Below are positions 57,092 to 64,000 of a stretch of DNA of 64,000 bases, piece by piece; within the stretch, counting starts at the first letter, position 1, and every line of letters begins with the position of its first letter. The position numbers and the translations under genes were made by a program. This DNA comes from Luteibacter sp. UNC138MFCol5.1 (GTDB lineage Bacteria; Pseudomonadota; Gammaproteobacteria; Xanthomonadales; Rhodanobacteraceae). The DNA is taken from assembly GCF_900110505.1 (NCBI RefSeq), contig NZ_FODZ01000004.1, positions 137,309 to 201,308 of the forward strand. The letters run 5' to 3'. The notes beneath the pieces were generated by a model. The model saw only the letters and a list, made by a program, of their open reading frames with translations. It was not told where the DNA came from and did not search any database.

Positions 57092-57541
57092 ATGCCGGAC
57101 GTGGAAAAGACCGAACACCTGACGGTGGGGGCGTGGACGAAGCGATGCTATTTCGCCGGCCGCGCGCTCATGGATGCGACGCTGCGGCCTTTCGATCTGG
57201 GTTCGACGCAGTGGTACGTGCTCTGGCATCTGGCGAATCAAGGCCCGTCGGTACAGCGCGACCTTGCCCGCGCGCTCGAGCTCGAACGGGCGACGTTGAG
57301 CGGAATCGTCGCCACGCTCGTGCGCAAGGGGCTCGTACGGCAGACCTCGGACGGGGACGATCAGCGCCAGCGCCGCCTGGCCCTGACGCGCTCGGGCGAG
57401 AACCTCTGGCGCGAGCTTCCCGACCTCTCGTTCATTCAGCAGGCCGCGTTTGCCGGTATCGACGAGGCCGATCTGGCCACGACGATGCGTGTCCTTCGAG
57501 CGGCGACCGAGCGGCTGCAAGCCCTCCTGCAGAAGGCATGA
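57092..57541 (+). CDS. MarR-family transcriptional regulator
   Basis: A 149-residue MarR regulator. The winged helix is seen as LGSTQWYVLWHLANQGPSVQRDLARALELERATLSGIVATLVRKGLVRQTSDGDDQRQRRLALTRSG split over residues 40-105 (recognition helix near 68-82; wing with D-x-R-Q). It starts 17 bases after the inverted repeat that covers its promoter, which suggests autoregulation. The epimerase-like gene follows after 4 bases, so both are in one operon. Confidence 0.9.
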   Translation: MPDVEKTEHLTVGAWTKRCYFAGRALMDATLRPFDLGSTQWYVLWHLANQGPSVQRDLARALELERATLSGIVATLVRKGLVRQTSDGDDQRQRRLALTRSGENLWRELPDLSFIQQAAFAGIDEADLATTMRVLRAATERLQALLQKA

Positions 57542-57545
57542 GCTC

Positions 57546-58361
57546 ATGAGCATCCTGATTACCGGGGCGACAGGTCTCGTCGGTGAACGCATTGTTCCGC
57601 GTCTGCTGCAAGCGGGATTCGCCTGCCGGGTGCTGCTGCGGGCCGGGAAACCGTGCCCGCCCGGTGCCGTCGCCGTGACGGGCGACATGCTCGACCCGTC
57701 GACGCTGGCCGAGGCCGTTCGCGGTGTGTCGGCGATCGTGCATCTGGCGGCGGTGTTCCGTACGCAAGACACCGATCTGATCTGGAAGAGCAATCTCGAA
57801 GGAACCCGCAACCTGCTCACGGCGGCACGGGACCACGCGCCGCGCGTCCGCTTCATCATGGCGAGCACGGGTCACGTCTACGACAGGCATGGCCCGCATC
57901 CTGGACGAGAGACGGACACCGTCCAACCGGAGCTGGCGTACCCCGCGAGCAAGGTCGCCGCGGAGAACGCGCTGCGCGAGAGCGGGCTGAACGGGTCGAT
58001 CCTTCGGTTGCCGTTCGTCTACGGCGATGGGGATGGTCATCTGCAGGCGTTGCCGAAGCACGTGGCGGCCCTCGGGTTTCATCCGGCCAACCGCATGAGC
58101 ACGATCCATCACCGCGACGTCGCCGTCGCGATGACCATGGCACTCGCCGGCGATTTCGATGGCCGGATCGTCAACCTGTCCGACGATGCACCGACGACGG
58201 TCTACGAACTGGTCAGGCTCGTCGGCGGACAGATGGATGCCTCGGCCGAGCCCATGACGAACCCCTGGCACCTGCATATCGATGGATCGCTTGCGCGGCA
58301 GCTGGGTTTCCGGCCCACCGTGAGGACGGTGTACCAGGCGGCGCAGGACGGGATCCTCTAG
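57546..58361 (+). CDS. NAD-dependent epimerase/dehydratase family protein
   Basis: A 271-residue extended SDR. The N-terminal ILITGATGLVGERIVPRLL carries GxxGxxG (about 7-13). AAVFR is near 68, an STGHVY catalytic-Ser region lies near 105 and YPASK (Tyr-x3-Lys) near 132. Substrate unknown; family members act on nucleotide sugars or related compounds. It is co-transcribed with the MarR regulator upstream. Confidence 0.87.
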   Translation: MSILITGATGLVGERIVPRLLQAGFACRVLLRAGKPCPPGAVAVTGDMLDPSTLAEAVRGVSAIVHLAAVFRTQDTDLIWKSNLEGTRNLLTAARDHAPRVRFIMASTGHVYDRHGPHPGRETDTVQPELAYPASKVAAENALRESGLNGSILRLPFVYGDGDGHLQALPKHVAALGFHPANRMSTIHHRDVAVAMTMALAGDFDGRIVNLSDDAPTTVYELVRLVGGQMDASAEPMTNPWHLHIDGSLARQLGFRPTVRTVYQAAQDGIL

Positions 58362-58466
58362 GCGGTCGCGCGCCGGTCCGCATCACCCACGACGACATCG
58401 CCTCACGGAATCACTGCGCGCATCCGGTCATGGTCGCACCATGCATGCGCCACGAGTTCCTTCGCC

Positions 58467-59210
58467 ATGGACCCATCGATGATCCGGATAGGATGTGCCG
58501 GCTGGTCACTGCCTGGCGACGCCGCGTCGCGCTTCGCGGGGCAGGGCAGTCATCTGGAGCGGTACGCGCGCGTTTTTTCCTGTGTCGAGATCAACAGTTC
58601 GTTCTATCGGCCGCATCGGCCCGAGACCTATACGCGGTGGGCAGCGAGCGTGCCTGAGGCGTTCCGGTTCTCGGTCAAGATGCCGAAGGCCATCACGCAC
58701 GAGCTCAGGCTGCGCAATGCAAACGCGGACCTGCGTCGGTTCTGTGACGACATCGCTGCCCTCGGTGAAACACTCGGCTGCCTGCTGCTGCAACTACCGC
58801 CTAGCCTCCCGTTCGAGCGAGCGACCGCGAGCCGTTTTTTCGCGATGCTTCGCGCAATGACGAGCACCCGCGTCGTGTGCGAGCCGCGCCACGCGACATG
58901 GTTCGGGGAGGAAGCAAGGCGGGCGATGCGGGATGCGGCGATCGGCTGCGTGCTGGCCGACCCGTCGCCGGTGCCCGGCGTGCTTCCCCTCGGCGATGCC
59001 GCGACGCTGTACATCCGGCTGCATGGTTCGCCACGCATGTATTACTCGGCCTACGACGCGACCTTCATCGACGCGCTCGCCGGACGGCTCGTCGCCGTGC
59101 CGCCCGGCATGAGCGTGTGGTGCGTCTTCGACAACACCGCCGCGGGAGAAGCGATTCCGAACGCGCTGTATCTGCGGGAGCGCGTCGCAGCGTGCGACGC
59201 GGCTCCCTGA
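58467..59210 (+). CDS. DUF72 (YecE-like) protein
   Basis: A 247-residue TIM-barrel-like DUF72 protein. Family patterns: MIRIGCAGWSLPGD, EINSSFYRPHRPETYTRWAASVPEAFRFSVKMPKAITH, LLLQLPPSLPFE, CEPRHATWF and IRLHGSPRMYYSAYD. The molecular function of DUF72 is not known. A second in-frame ATG at 58479 (MIRIGC) is equally plausible as the start; neither has a strong ribosome-binding site. Confidence 0.85.
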   Translation: MDPSMIRIGCAGWSLPGDAASRFAGQGSHLERYARVFSCVEINSSFYRPHRPETYTRWAASVPEAFRFSVKMPKAITHELRLRNANADLRRFCDDIAALGETLGCLLLQLPPSLPFERATASRFFAMLRAMTSTRVVCEPRHATWFGEEARRAMRDAAIGCVLADPSPVPGVLPLGDAATLYIRLHGSPRMYYSAYDATFIDALAGRLVAVPPGMSVWCVFDNTAAGEAIPNALYLRERVAACDAAP

Positions 59211-59223
59211 CGATGACGCGCGA

Positions 59224-59976
59224 TCAGATGTTCTGGCCACCCGACACTTCGATGCGCTGTGCCGTGACCCAGCGGTTGTCCGGTCCGAGGAGACTCGCGA
59301 CCGCGGGGCCGATATCGTCGGGTAGACCGACACGGCCCAACGCGATCATCGCCGCGAAGGCGTCGTTGTACGCGGGCGTGTCGCGAACGGCGCCGCCAAG
59401 GAAATCGGTCTCGATCGCACCGGGGGCGATCGTATTGGCGGTGATGCCGCGGCTGCCGAACTCCTTCGCCATGTAGAGCGTGAGGATCTCGACGGCGCCC
59501 TTGGCCGCCGAGTAGGCCGAGAATCCGGGGTAGGAGACGCGCGTCAGGCCCGTCGAGAAGTTCACGATCCGGCCGCCATCGGCAAGCAGCGGCAGCAGCG
59601 TCTGCGTCAGGAAGAAGACGCCCTTCACGTGGACGTTGAACAGCTGGTCGAACTGCGCCTCCGTGGTCTCGGCGATGCCCGCCATTTCACCATGGCCGGC
59701 GTTGTTGACCAGGTGGTCGAAGTCGCTTCGCCCCCACGATGCGAGGATCGCGCGCACCTTGTCGCCGAACGCGGCGAAGCTGGAAATGTCGGCGACGTCG
59801 AGCTGTACCGCGACCGCCTTGCGGCCAAGCGCCTCGATTTCGGCGACGACCGCCTGCGCCTGCTCGGCACCGTGGCGGTAGGTGAAGATCACATCGCCGC
59901 CGTGACGGGCGATGCTGATGGCGGTATTGCGACCGAGGCCGCGGTTGGCGCCTGTGACGAGAGAAACGGTGGACAT
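59224..59976 (-). CDS. Short-chain dehydrogenase/reductase
   Basis: A 250-residue classical SDR. TGANRGLGRNTAIS (TGxxxGxG) is at about 8-21, the NNAG motif in HLVNNAGHGE near 91, catalytic Ser in NFSTGLTR near 142 and YSAAK near 156. It ends VSGGQNI, typical of the FabG-like group. It is divergent from an AraC-type regulator, a common pairing for aldehyde- or quinone-responsive SDRs. Confidence 0.92.
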   Translation of the reverse strand: MSTVSLVTGANRGLGRNTAISIARHGGDVIFTYRHGAEQAQAVVAEIEALGRKAVAVQLDVADISSFAAFGDKVRAILASWGRSDFDHLVNNAGHGEMAGIAETTEAQFDQLFNVHVKGVFFLTQTLLPLLADGGRIVNFSTGLTRVSYPGFSAYSAAKGAVEILTLYMAKEFGSRGITANTIAPGAIETDFLGGAVRDTPAYNDAFAAMIALGRVGLPDDIGPAVASLLGPDNRWVTAQRIEVSGGQNI

Positions 59977-60196
59977 GGAAGGCTCCTTCTGAGGGGTGTC
60001 GAAATGACGGATTCAGTATCGATCCGAGCCCCTCGTGCCGGTTGCCGGTTCCTCGGACCTTCTTGCCCGTTCCTCCGGAGCGGCGGTCGCGTGGCGACGC
60101 CGGCGGTTTGCGGCGGATGGCACGGAGCCCGGCGCAGGTTTGCCTGATCCCACGGATTCGTTGCGCCTCGCACGGTTCGGGGACTACGCTCTGGCC

Positions 60197-61111
60197 ATGA
60201 CCGAGACCCTGCTCCAGGCGGTCCGCTTCTACGCGGATTCCCACGCGAACGCGGACGGTGTCGCGCGTACCCCGATCCCGGGTCTGACCGCGATCCGGGC
60301 AGGCACGCCCAGCGAACTGCAATACGCGGTTTCGCGTCCCCTGATCGCGGTCGTCGTTCAAGGGCGCAAGCGCGTCATGCTTGGCAAGCAGACCTTCGAC
60401 TTCGGTGCCGGCGACTCCATGCTCATCACCGCCGACGTCCCCACGGTCAGCCAGATCACCGCGGCCGACGCGAACGCGCCGTACTACTCGCTGGTCTTCG
60501 ATCTGGATCCCACTGTCATCGAGGCGCTGGTTCTCGACATGAACATCGCCCAGGGCGAGTCGAGCGCCCCCGTGAGGGTCGATCCCACCGAGGCCGAGGT
60601 CGCCGACGTCGCCCTGCGTATGATGCGTCTGCTCAACCGACCGTCGGCGCTTCCGGTGCTGCAGGCGGACATGATCAGGGAACTGCATTTCTGGATGCTT
60701 GCCGGACGCCATGGGCCCGCGATCCGCAACCTGGGCATCGTCGAAAGCCACACGCGGCGTGTCGCCCGCGCCGTCGCATTGATCCGGTCGGAGTATGCGC
60801 GGCCCTTGCGGATCGAACGCCTGGCCGAGGCGGCCGGCATGAGTCCGTCCACGTTCCATCAGCACTTCCGTGCCGTGACACAACTGTCGCCACTGCAATT
60901 CCAGAAGCAACTGCGCCTGATCGAAGCGCGGCGGATGATGCTGTCGGAAGGCGCCTCGGCGAGCATCGCGGCATACGCCGTGGGCTACGAAAGCGTGCCG
61001 CAGTTCACGCGCGAATACGGCCGTCTGTTCGGCGCGCCGCCCGTGCGCGACATCAGGTTCTCGAGGGCGGCGACCGAGACGTCTCCACGGACCAGTCGCG
61101 GAATGCGATGA
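60197..61111 (+). CDS. AraC-family transcriptional regulator
   Basis: A 304-residue regulator with an N-terminal AraC_N (PF06719-like) domain (about 20-175; SRPLIAVVVQGRKRVMLGKQTF, then GDSMLITADVPTVSQI) and a C-terminal double helix-turn-helix (about 200-295; IERLAEAAGMSPSTFHQHFRAVTQLSPLQFQKQLRL and YAVGYESVPQFTREYGRLFG). Such regulators often control an adjacent oxidoreductase, here the divergent SDR. Its 3' end overlaps the convergent LysR gene by 59 bases. The 220-base region upstream (59977-60196) shows no gene. Confidence 0.9.
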   Translation: MTETLLQAVRFYADSHANADGVARTPIPGLTAIRAGTPSELQYAVSRPLIAVVVQGRKRVMLGKQTFDFGAGDSMLITADVPTVSQITAADANAPYYSLVFDLDPTVIEALVLDMNIAQGESSAPVRVDPTEAEVADVALRMMRLLNRPSALPVLQADMIRELHFWMLAGRHGPAIRNLGIVESHTRRVARAVALIRSEYARPLRIERLAEAAGMSPSTFHQHFRAVTQLSPLQFQKQLRLIEARRMMLSEGASASIAAYAVGYESVPQFTREYGRLFGAPPVRDIRFSRAATETSPRTSRGMR

Positions 61112-61955
61112 CCGGGCCGTTCGACTCGTCCTTGCGGGAAATCAGCAGCAGCGTGGCCTGTTCCTCGAAGTCGGCGAGCGGCATGTAGATCAGTCCCGGC
61201 ACATGGATGTCGCGTATGGGCTGCGGCACGAGCACGAGGCCGAGACCGGCCGCGGCCATCGTCAACACCGTCAGCGTGCTGGCGACGCGATGGCCGATGA
61301 TCGGTTCGCCGCCTAGCGCTTTCCTCAACAGCTCGGTCTGGCTGCGATCGCCCGCGTTGGCGGCGTACGTGATGAAGGTTTCGCCGGACAGGTCGCGGCA
61401 CCGCACGTCGCTGAGGCGCGCCAGGCGGTGGCTGAGCGCCATCCCGATGACCCAGGGCCACGCGCCGACGACCTCGCTGGAAAGCGTGTCGGGAATGGGC
61501 AGCCCGACATCGGGGCAATAGCCGATGTCGATCCGGTTCTCGACGATCGCCTGTATCTGGTCCGCGGACGGCATTTCTTCGAGCTCGATGCTCACCATCG
61601 CGCGGGTCGCATGGAACGACTGGATGTGTTCCGGAAGGCGGCCCGCCAGCGCCGCGTTGCCGGAGAATCCGACCCGCACCCGGCCGACCTCGCCACGCGC
61701 GGCGCGCTGCGCCGTCCGACGCGCGTGCTCGGCCTGGGCAAGCGTGCGCTCGGCTTCCACACGGAAGAGGCGACCCGCCTCGGTCAGTTCGACCCGGCGC
61801 GTCGTGCGCGTGAGCAGGGTGACGCCAAGGTCTTCCTCGAGCGCGCGGATCTGCATGCTGAGGGCGGGCTGCACGATGTGCAGGCGCTCGGCGGCGCGGC
61901 CGAAGTGGCCCTCGTCCGCAACAGCCAGGAAGTATCGGAGATGCCGAAGATTCAT
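61053..61955 (-). CDS. LysR-family transcriptional regulator
   Basis: A 300-residue LysR regulator. The helix-turn-helix (MNLRHLRYFLAVADEGHFGRAAERLHIVQPALSMQIRALEEDLGVTLLTRTTR, here abbreviated across residues 1-60) is followed by an effector domain of the BenM/CatR-like group (VRVGFSGNAALAGRLPEHI; VLVPQPIRDI). It is divergent from the amidohydrolase gene and probably controls it. It overlaps the AraC gene end by 59 bases in the antisense direction. Confidence 0.92.
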   Translation of the reverse strand: MNLRHLRYFLAVADEGHFGRAAERLHIVQPALSMQIRALEEDLGVTLLTRTTRRVELTEAGRLFRVEAERTLAQAEHARRTAQRAARGEVGRVRVGFSGNAALAGRLPEHIQSFHATRAMVSIELEEMPSADQIQAIVENRIDIGYCPDVGLPIPDTLSSEVVGAWPWVIGMALSHRLARLSDVRCRDLSGETFITYAANAGDRSQTELLRKALGGEPIIGHRVASTLTVLTMAAAGLGLVLVPQPIRDIHVPGLIYMPLADFEEQATLLLISRKDESNGPVIAFRDWSVETSRSPPSRT

Positions 61956-61971
61956 CGATTATCACCGTGAA

Positions 61972-61997
61972 TGATCAATCGGTCAGATCAATATATT
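61972..61997. promoter_or_regulatory. LysR-type box and -10 upstream of the amidohydrolase
   Basis: TGATC-N9-GATCA (61972-61990) is an inverted repeat containing ATC-N9-GAT, a common LysR-type box. TATATT (61992-61997) directly follows and could be the -10 of the amidohydrolase gene starting at 62062. Confidence 0.6.
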
Positions 61998-62061
61998 TCA
62001 GTTTCCAATGCCGCGCACCCATCCTTTTCCTCGCCCCCCCAAACAGCCCGAGGAAATCGAC

Positions 62062-63006
62062 ATGTCCGCCGCGAATCGCATCGATGTTCACCAACATGTG
62101 GTCCCGCCGTTCTGGTCCGACGCGCTCCCCGCGTTCGGCGGCGATCCGTCCGGCTGGAACAGCCCGGCGTGGAGCCCCGAAGCCGCCATCGCCTTCATGG
62201 ATAGCCAGCAGATCGCCACCGGTGTCCTCTCCCTGACCGCGCCGGGCATTACCGGATGGCAGGGCACGGCGCGGCGCGACATGGCGCGCCGCGTGAACGA
62301 GTACACCGCCTCGCTCGTGCAGAAGCGACCGGACCGCTTTGGTAATTTCGCCACGCTTCCGCTGCCGGACGTGGACGGCGCGCTGGACGAGATCCGTTAT
62401 GCGTTCGATACGCTGAAAGCGGACGGCGTCGTGCTGCTCAGCAACTACCACGGCATGTACCTGGGCGATCGCTACTTCGACGCGGTGTGGGCGGAACTCG
62501 ACCGCCGCGGCGCAGCGGTGTTCGTCCACCCCAGCAAGCCCGCCATCCAGACGATCGACGGCATTCCCGGCCCGATCGTCGATTACCCGTTCGATACCAC
62601 CCGTTGCGCCGTCGACATGGTGCTCAACGGCGTGATGGACCGCTACCGCAACGTGAAGGTCATCCTTTCGCATGCCGGCGGATTCCTGCCGTACGCGGCT
62701 TACCGGTTCGCGGAGCTCGCCAACGCCGTGCGCCCGGACGCGAAGCCGCCGGCCCAGATCATCGAGTCCTTCCAGCGGTTCTACTTCGATACCGCGTTGT
62801 CTTCCGGTCCGTCCGCGCTGCTCGGGCTGAAGACGTTCGTGGGAGCGGGGCGTGTGCTTTACGGCAGTGATTTCCCGTACGCACCCGCCCGGGTGGGCGC
62901 ATCGTTCACGGCGATGCTCGACGCGTCCGACGCGTTCACCTCCGACGAGAAGGCCGCGGTGAACGCCGGTAACGCGCGGGGCCTGTTCCCGCGTCTCGAT
63001 CGATAG
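62062..63006 (+). CDS. Amidohydrolase family 2 protein
   Basis: A 314-residue TIM-barrel amidohydrolase (ACMSD-like family). Metal ligands include IDVHQHVVPP near residue 8 (HxH), the central His of VFVHPSKP, and ILSHAGGFLPYAAYR with LYGSDFPYAP (His and Asp). Family members are decarboxylases or hydrolases of aromatic ring-cleavage products. Substrate unknown. The alpha/beta hydrolase follows after 10 bases, so both form an operon probably controlled by the divergent LysR. Confidence 0.87.
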   Translation: MSAANRIDVHQHVVPPFWSDALPAFGGDPSGWNSPAWSPEAAIAFMDSQQIATGVLSLTAPGITGWQGTARRDMARRVNEYTASLVQKRPDRFGNFATLPLPDVDGALDEIRYAFDTLKADGVVLLSNYHGMYLGDRYFDAVWAELDRRGAAVFVHPSKPAIQTIDGIPGPIVDYPFDTTRCAVDMVLNGVMDRYRNVKVILSHAGGFLPYAAYRFAELANAVRPDAKPPAQIIESFQRFYFDTALSSGPSALLGLKTFVGAGRVLYGSDFPYAPARVGASFTAMLDASDAFTSDEKAAVNAGNARGLFPRLDR

Positions 63007-63016
63007 GAGCGAAGCG

Positions 63017-63898
63017 ATGGCCCCGACATTCGCACACAGAGATCATGTTCTTCAGGCGCCGGACGGCGCGAGGCTATCCGTGCGGTCGTGCGGTCCCGAG
63101 TCCGGCGTCCCGGTGGTGCTGATCGCAGGCTGGCCGCAGACGCTGCATGCCTGGCGCGCCGTGCAGGAAAAACTCGCCGATGCGGGCATCCGCTCGATCG
63201 CGCTGGACCCGCCCGGGCTCGGCGAATCCGATCCGATCGGTGACGCGGCGAACTACGCGACGCCCGAGGTCGCCCGACGCATGGCCGCCGCGCTCGCATT
63301 GGCCGGGGTCGATCGCTTCGTCCTCGTGGGACACGACGTGGGCGCTTGGATCGCCTACGCGTGGGCCAGCCTGATGCCACAGGGCATCGCCGGGCTCATG
63401 TTGCAGGATGCCGCCATTCCGGGCGCGTTTCCCGACGGTTTCCTGTCGATAGGCAACGCCGCGCGCGTCTTCCAGTTCGCGTTCAACGCGGTACCCGAGC
63501 TCCCCGAGCGCCTGACGCGAGGCCGGGAGCGTGTGTACCTCGACTGGTTGTTCGAAACGAAGACGCGCGTGGCCGGCGCCGTCACCGCGGAAGACATCTC
63601 GGTCTACATGCGCTGCTATGGCCAGCCGGAACGCATGTCGGCCGGATTCAACTACTACCGCGCCGTGCCGGCGAGCATCGACGCGCTGAACGACGTCGCG
63701 CCGCTCACGATGCCGGTGCTCGCCCTCGGCGCGGAGTTCGGTGTCGGGGCGATGATGGGGAAGGTGCTCGAGCCGCGCTGCACGGACCTGAAAAGCGTCG
63801 TCGTGGCCGGATCGGGACATTTCATTCCGGAGGAAGCCCCGGACGTCGTGTGTCGGGAGCTGCAGGCACTGATCGCGCGGACGTCGATGCCGGGTTGA
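63017..63898 (+). CDS. Alpha/beta hydrolase (epoxide hydrolase/dehalogenase-like)
   Basis: A 293-residue alpha/beta hydrolase. The nucleophile elbow is VLVGHDVGAWIAYAWA with Asp as nucleophile, as in epoxide hydrolases and haloalkane dehalogenases. The oxyanion region is IAGWPQTLHAWR and the catalytic His is in VVAGSGHFIPEEAP near the C terminus. Co-transcribed with the amidohydrolase, suggesting a shared catabolic step. Substrate unknown. Confidence 0.88.
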   Translation: MAPTFAHRDHVLQAPDGARLSVRSCGPESGVPVVLIAGWPQTLHAWRAVQEKLADAGIRSIALDPPGLGESDPIGDAANYATPEVARRMAAALALAGVDRFVLVGHDVGAWIAYAWASLMPQGIAGLMLQDAAIPGAFPDGFLSIGNAARVFQFAFNAVPELPERLTRGRERVYLDWLFETKTRVAGAVTAEDISVYMRCYGQPERMSAGFNYYRAVPASIDALNDVAPLTMPVLALGAEFGVGAMMGKVLEPRCTDLKSVVVAGSGHFIPEEAPDVVCRELQALIARTSMPG

Positions 63899-63921
63899 CG
63901 CATCGCGTCCGCGCATCGTCG

Positions 63922-63971
63922 TTGACAGTGCTGTCCGGCCGCCACTAATGTATCGACCAGTACATTAGTGG
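63922..63971 (+). promoter_or_regulatory. Promoter with TetR-type operator at the window end
   Basis: TTGACA (63922-63927) could be a -35 box. CCACTAATGTA (63942-63952) and TACATTAGTGG (63961-63971) are perfect 11-bp inverted arms with an 8-base spacer, typical of a TetR-family operator. Confidence 0.65.
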
Positions 63972-63984
63972 CGAGGCCACCCCC

Positions 63985-64000
63985 GTGACGACATCCACCT
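63985..64000 (+). CDS. Possible start of a regulator gene, cut by the window end
   Basis: GTG at 63985 opens a frame (GTG ACG ACA TCC ACC) that runs off the window. Its place 13 bases after a TetR-type operator suggests a self-regulated TetR gene, but only five codons are visible, so this is inference. Confidence 0.3.

Overview
The window is 64 kb of a high-GC gammaproteobacterial chromosome. The gene content and order fit the Xanthomonadales, most likely Rhodanobacteraceae (Luteibacter or Dyella type). The signs are the ndk-rlmN-pilF-rodZ-yfgM-bamB-der block, a methionine-salvage mtnBDC set with a YbdL-type aminotransferase, a HiPIP, a rhodanese-MoeB fusion, and many GGGAGCC/GTAGGAGC palindromic intergenic repeats. 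The taxonomic call is an inference. I see no rRNA, tRNA, CRISPR array, phage or insertion sequence.

Layout. 0-14 kb: a subtilisin-like protease with a trimeric autotransporter adhesin (probable operon), a hybrid histidine kinase converging on an OmpR-type regulator, CHAD and bestrophin-like proteins, small stress-type proteins, and two divergent L,D-transpeptidases. 14-17.6 kb: a run of short lipoproteins and hypotheticals. 17.6-21.4 kb: a helicase-exonuclease pair matching MrfA/MrfB, then a 52-residue metallothionein-like gene. 21.4-28.9 kb: azoreductase with its LysR regulator, then methionine salvage in two units: ybdL-yafV on the plus strand and mtnB-mtnD-mtnC plus a C13 peptidase on the minus strand. 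Both units carry the same promoter/palindrome arrangement. 29-37.5 kb: two paralogous amino-acid permeases, an outer-membrane protein, a NUDIX hydrolase, 3-hydroxyanthranilate dioxygenase, an FAD oxidoreductase, CsaA and a metallo-hydrolase. 37.5-42 kb: a fatty-acid beta-oxidation operon (TetR, FadB-like, FadA) with a PsrA-like operator. 42-55.3 kb: housekeeping genes (ndk, rlmN, pilF, rodZ, yfgM, bamB, der, moeB, folD, guaB, guaA). 55.3-64 kb: accessory oxidoreductases and hydrolases, each beside its own TetR, MarR, AraC or LysR regulator.

The most notable signals are regulatory and repeat-level. They are the shared mtn/ybdL cis element, a three-site operator array with exact 21-bp phasing between tetR and an SDR gene, a 104-bp tandem array built on a REP palindrome upstream of folD, a REP-linked duplication of the 3' end of the C13 peptidase gene, and a cluster of three DnaA-box-like 9-mers at about 9.5 kb. 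All functional calls come from reading the sequence; no database search was run.
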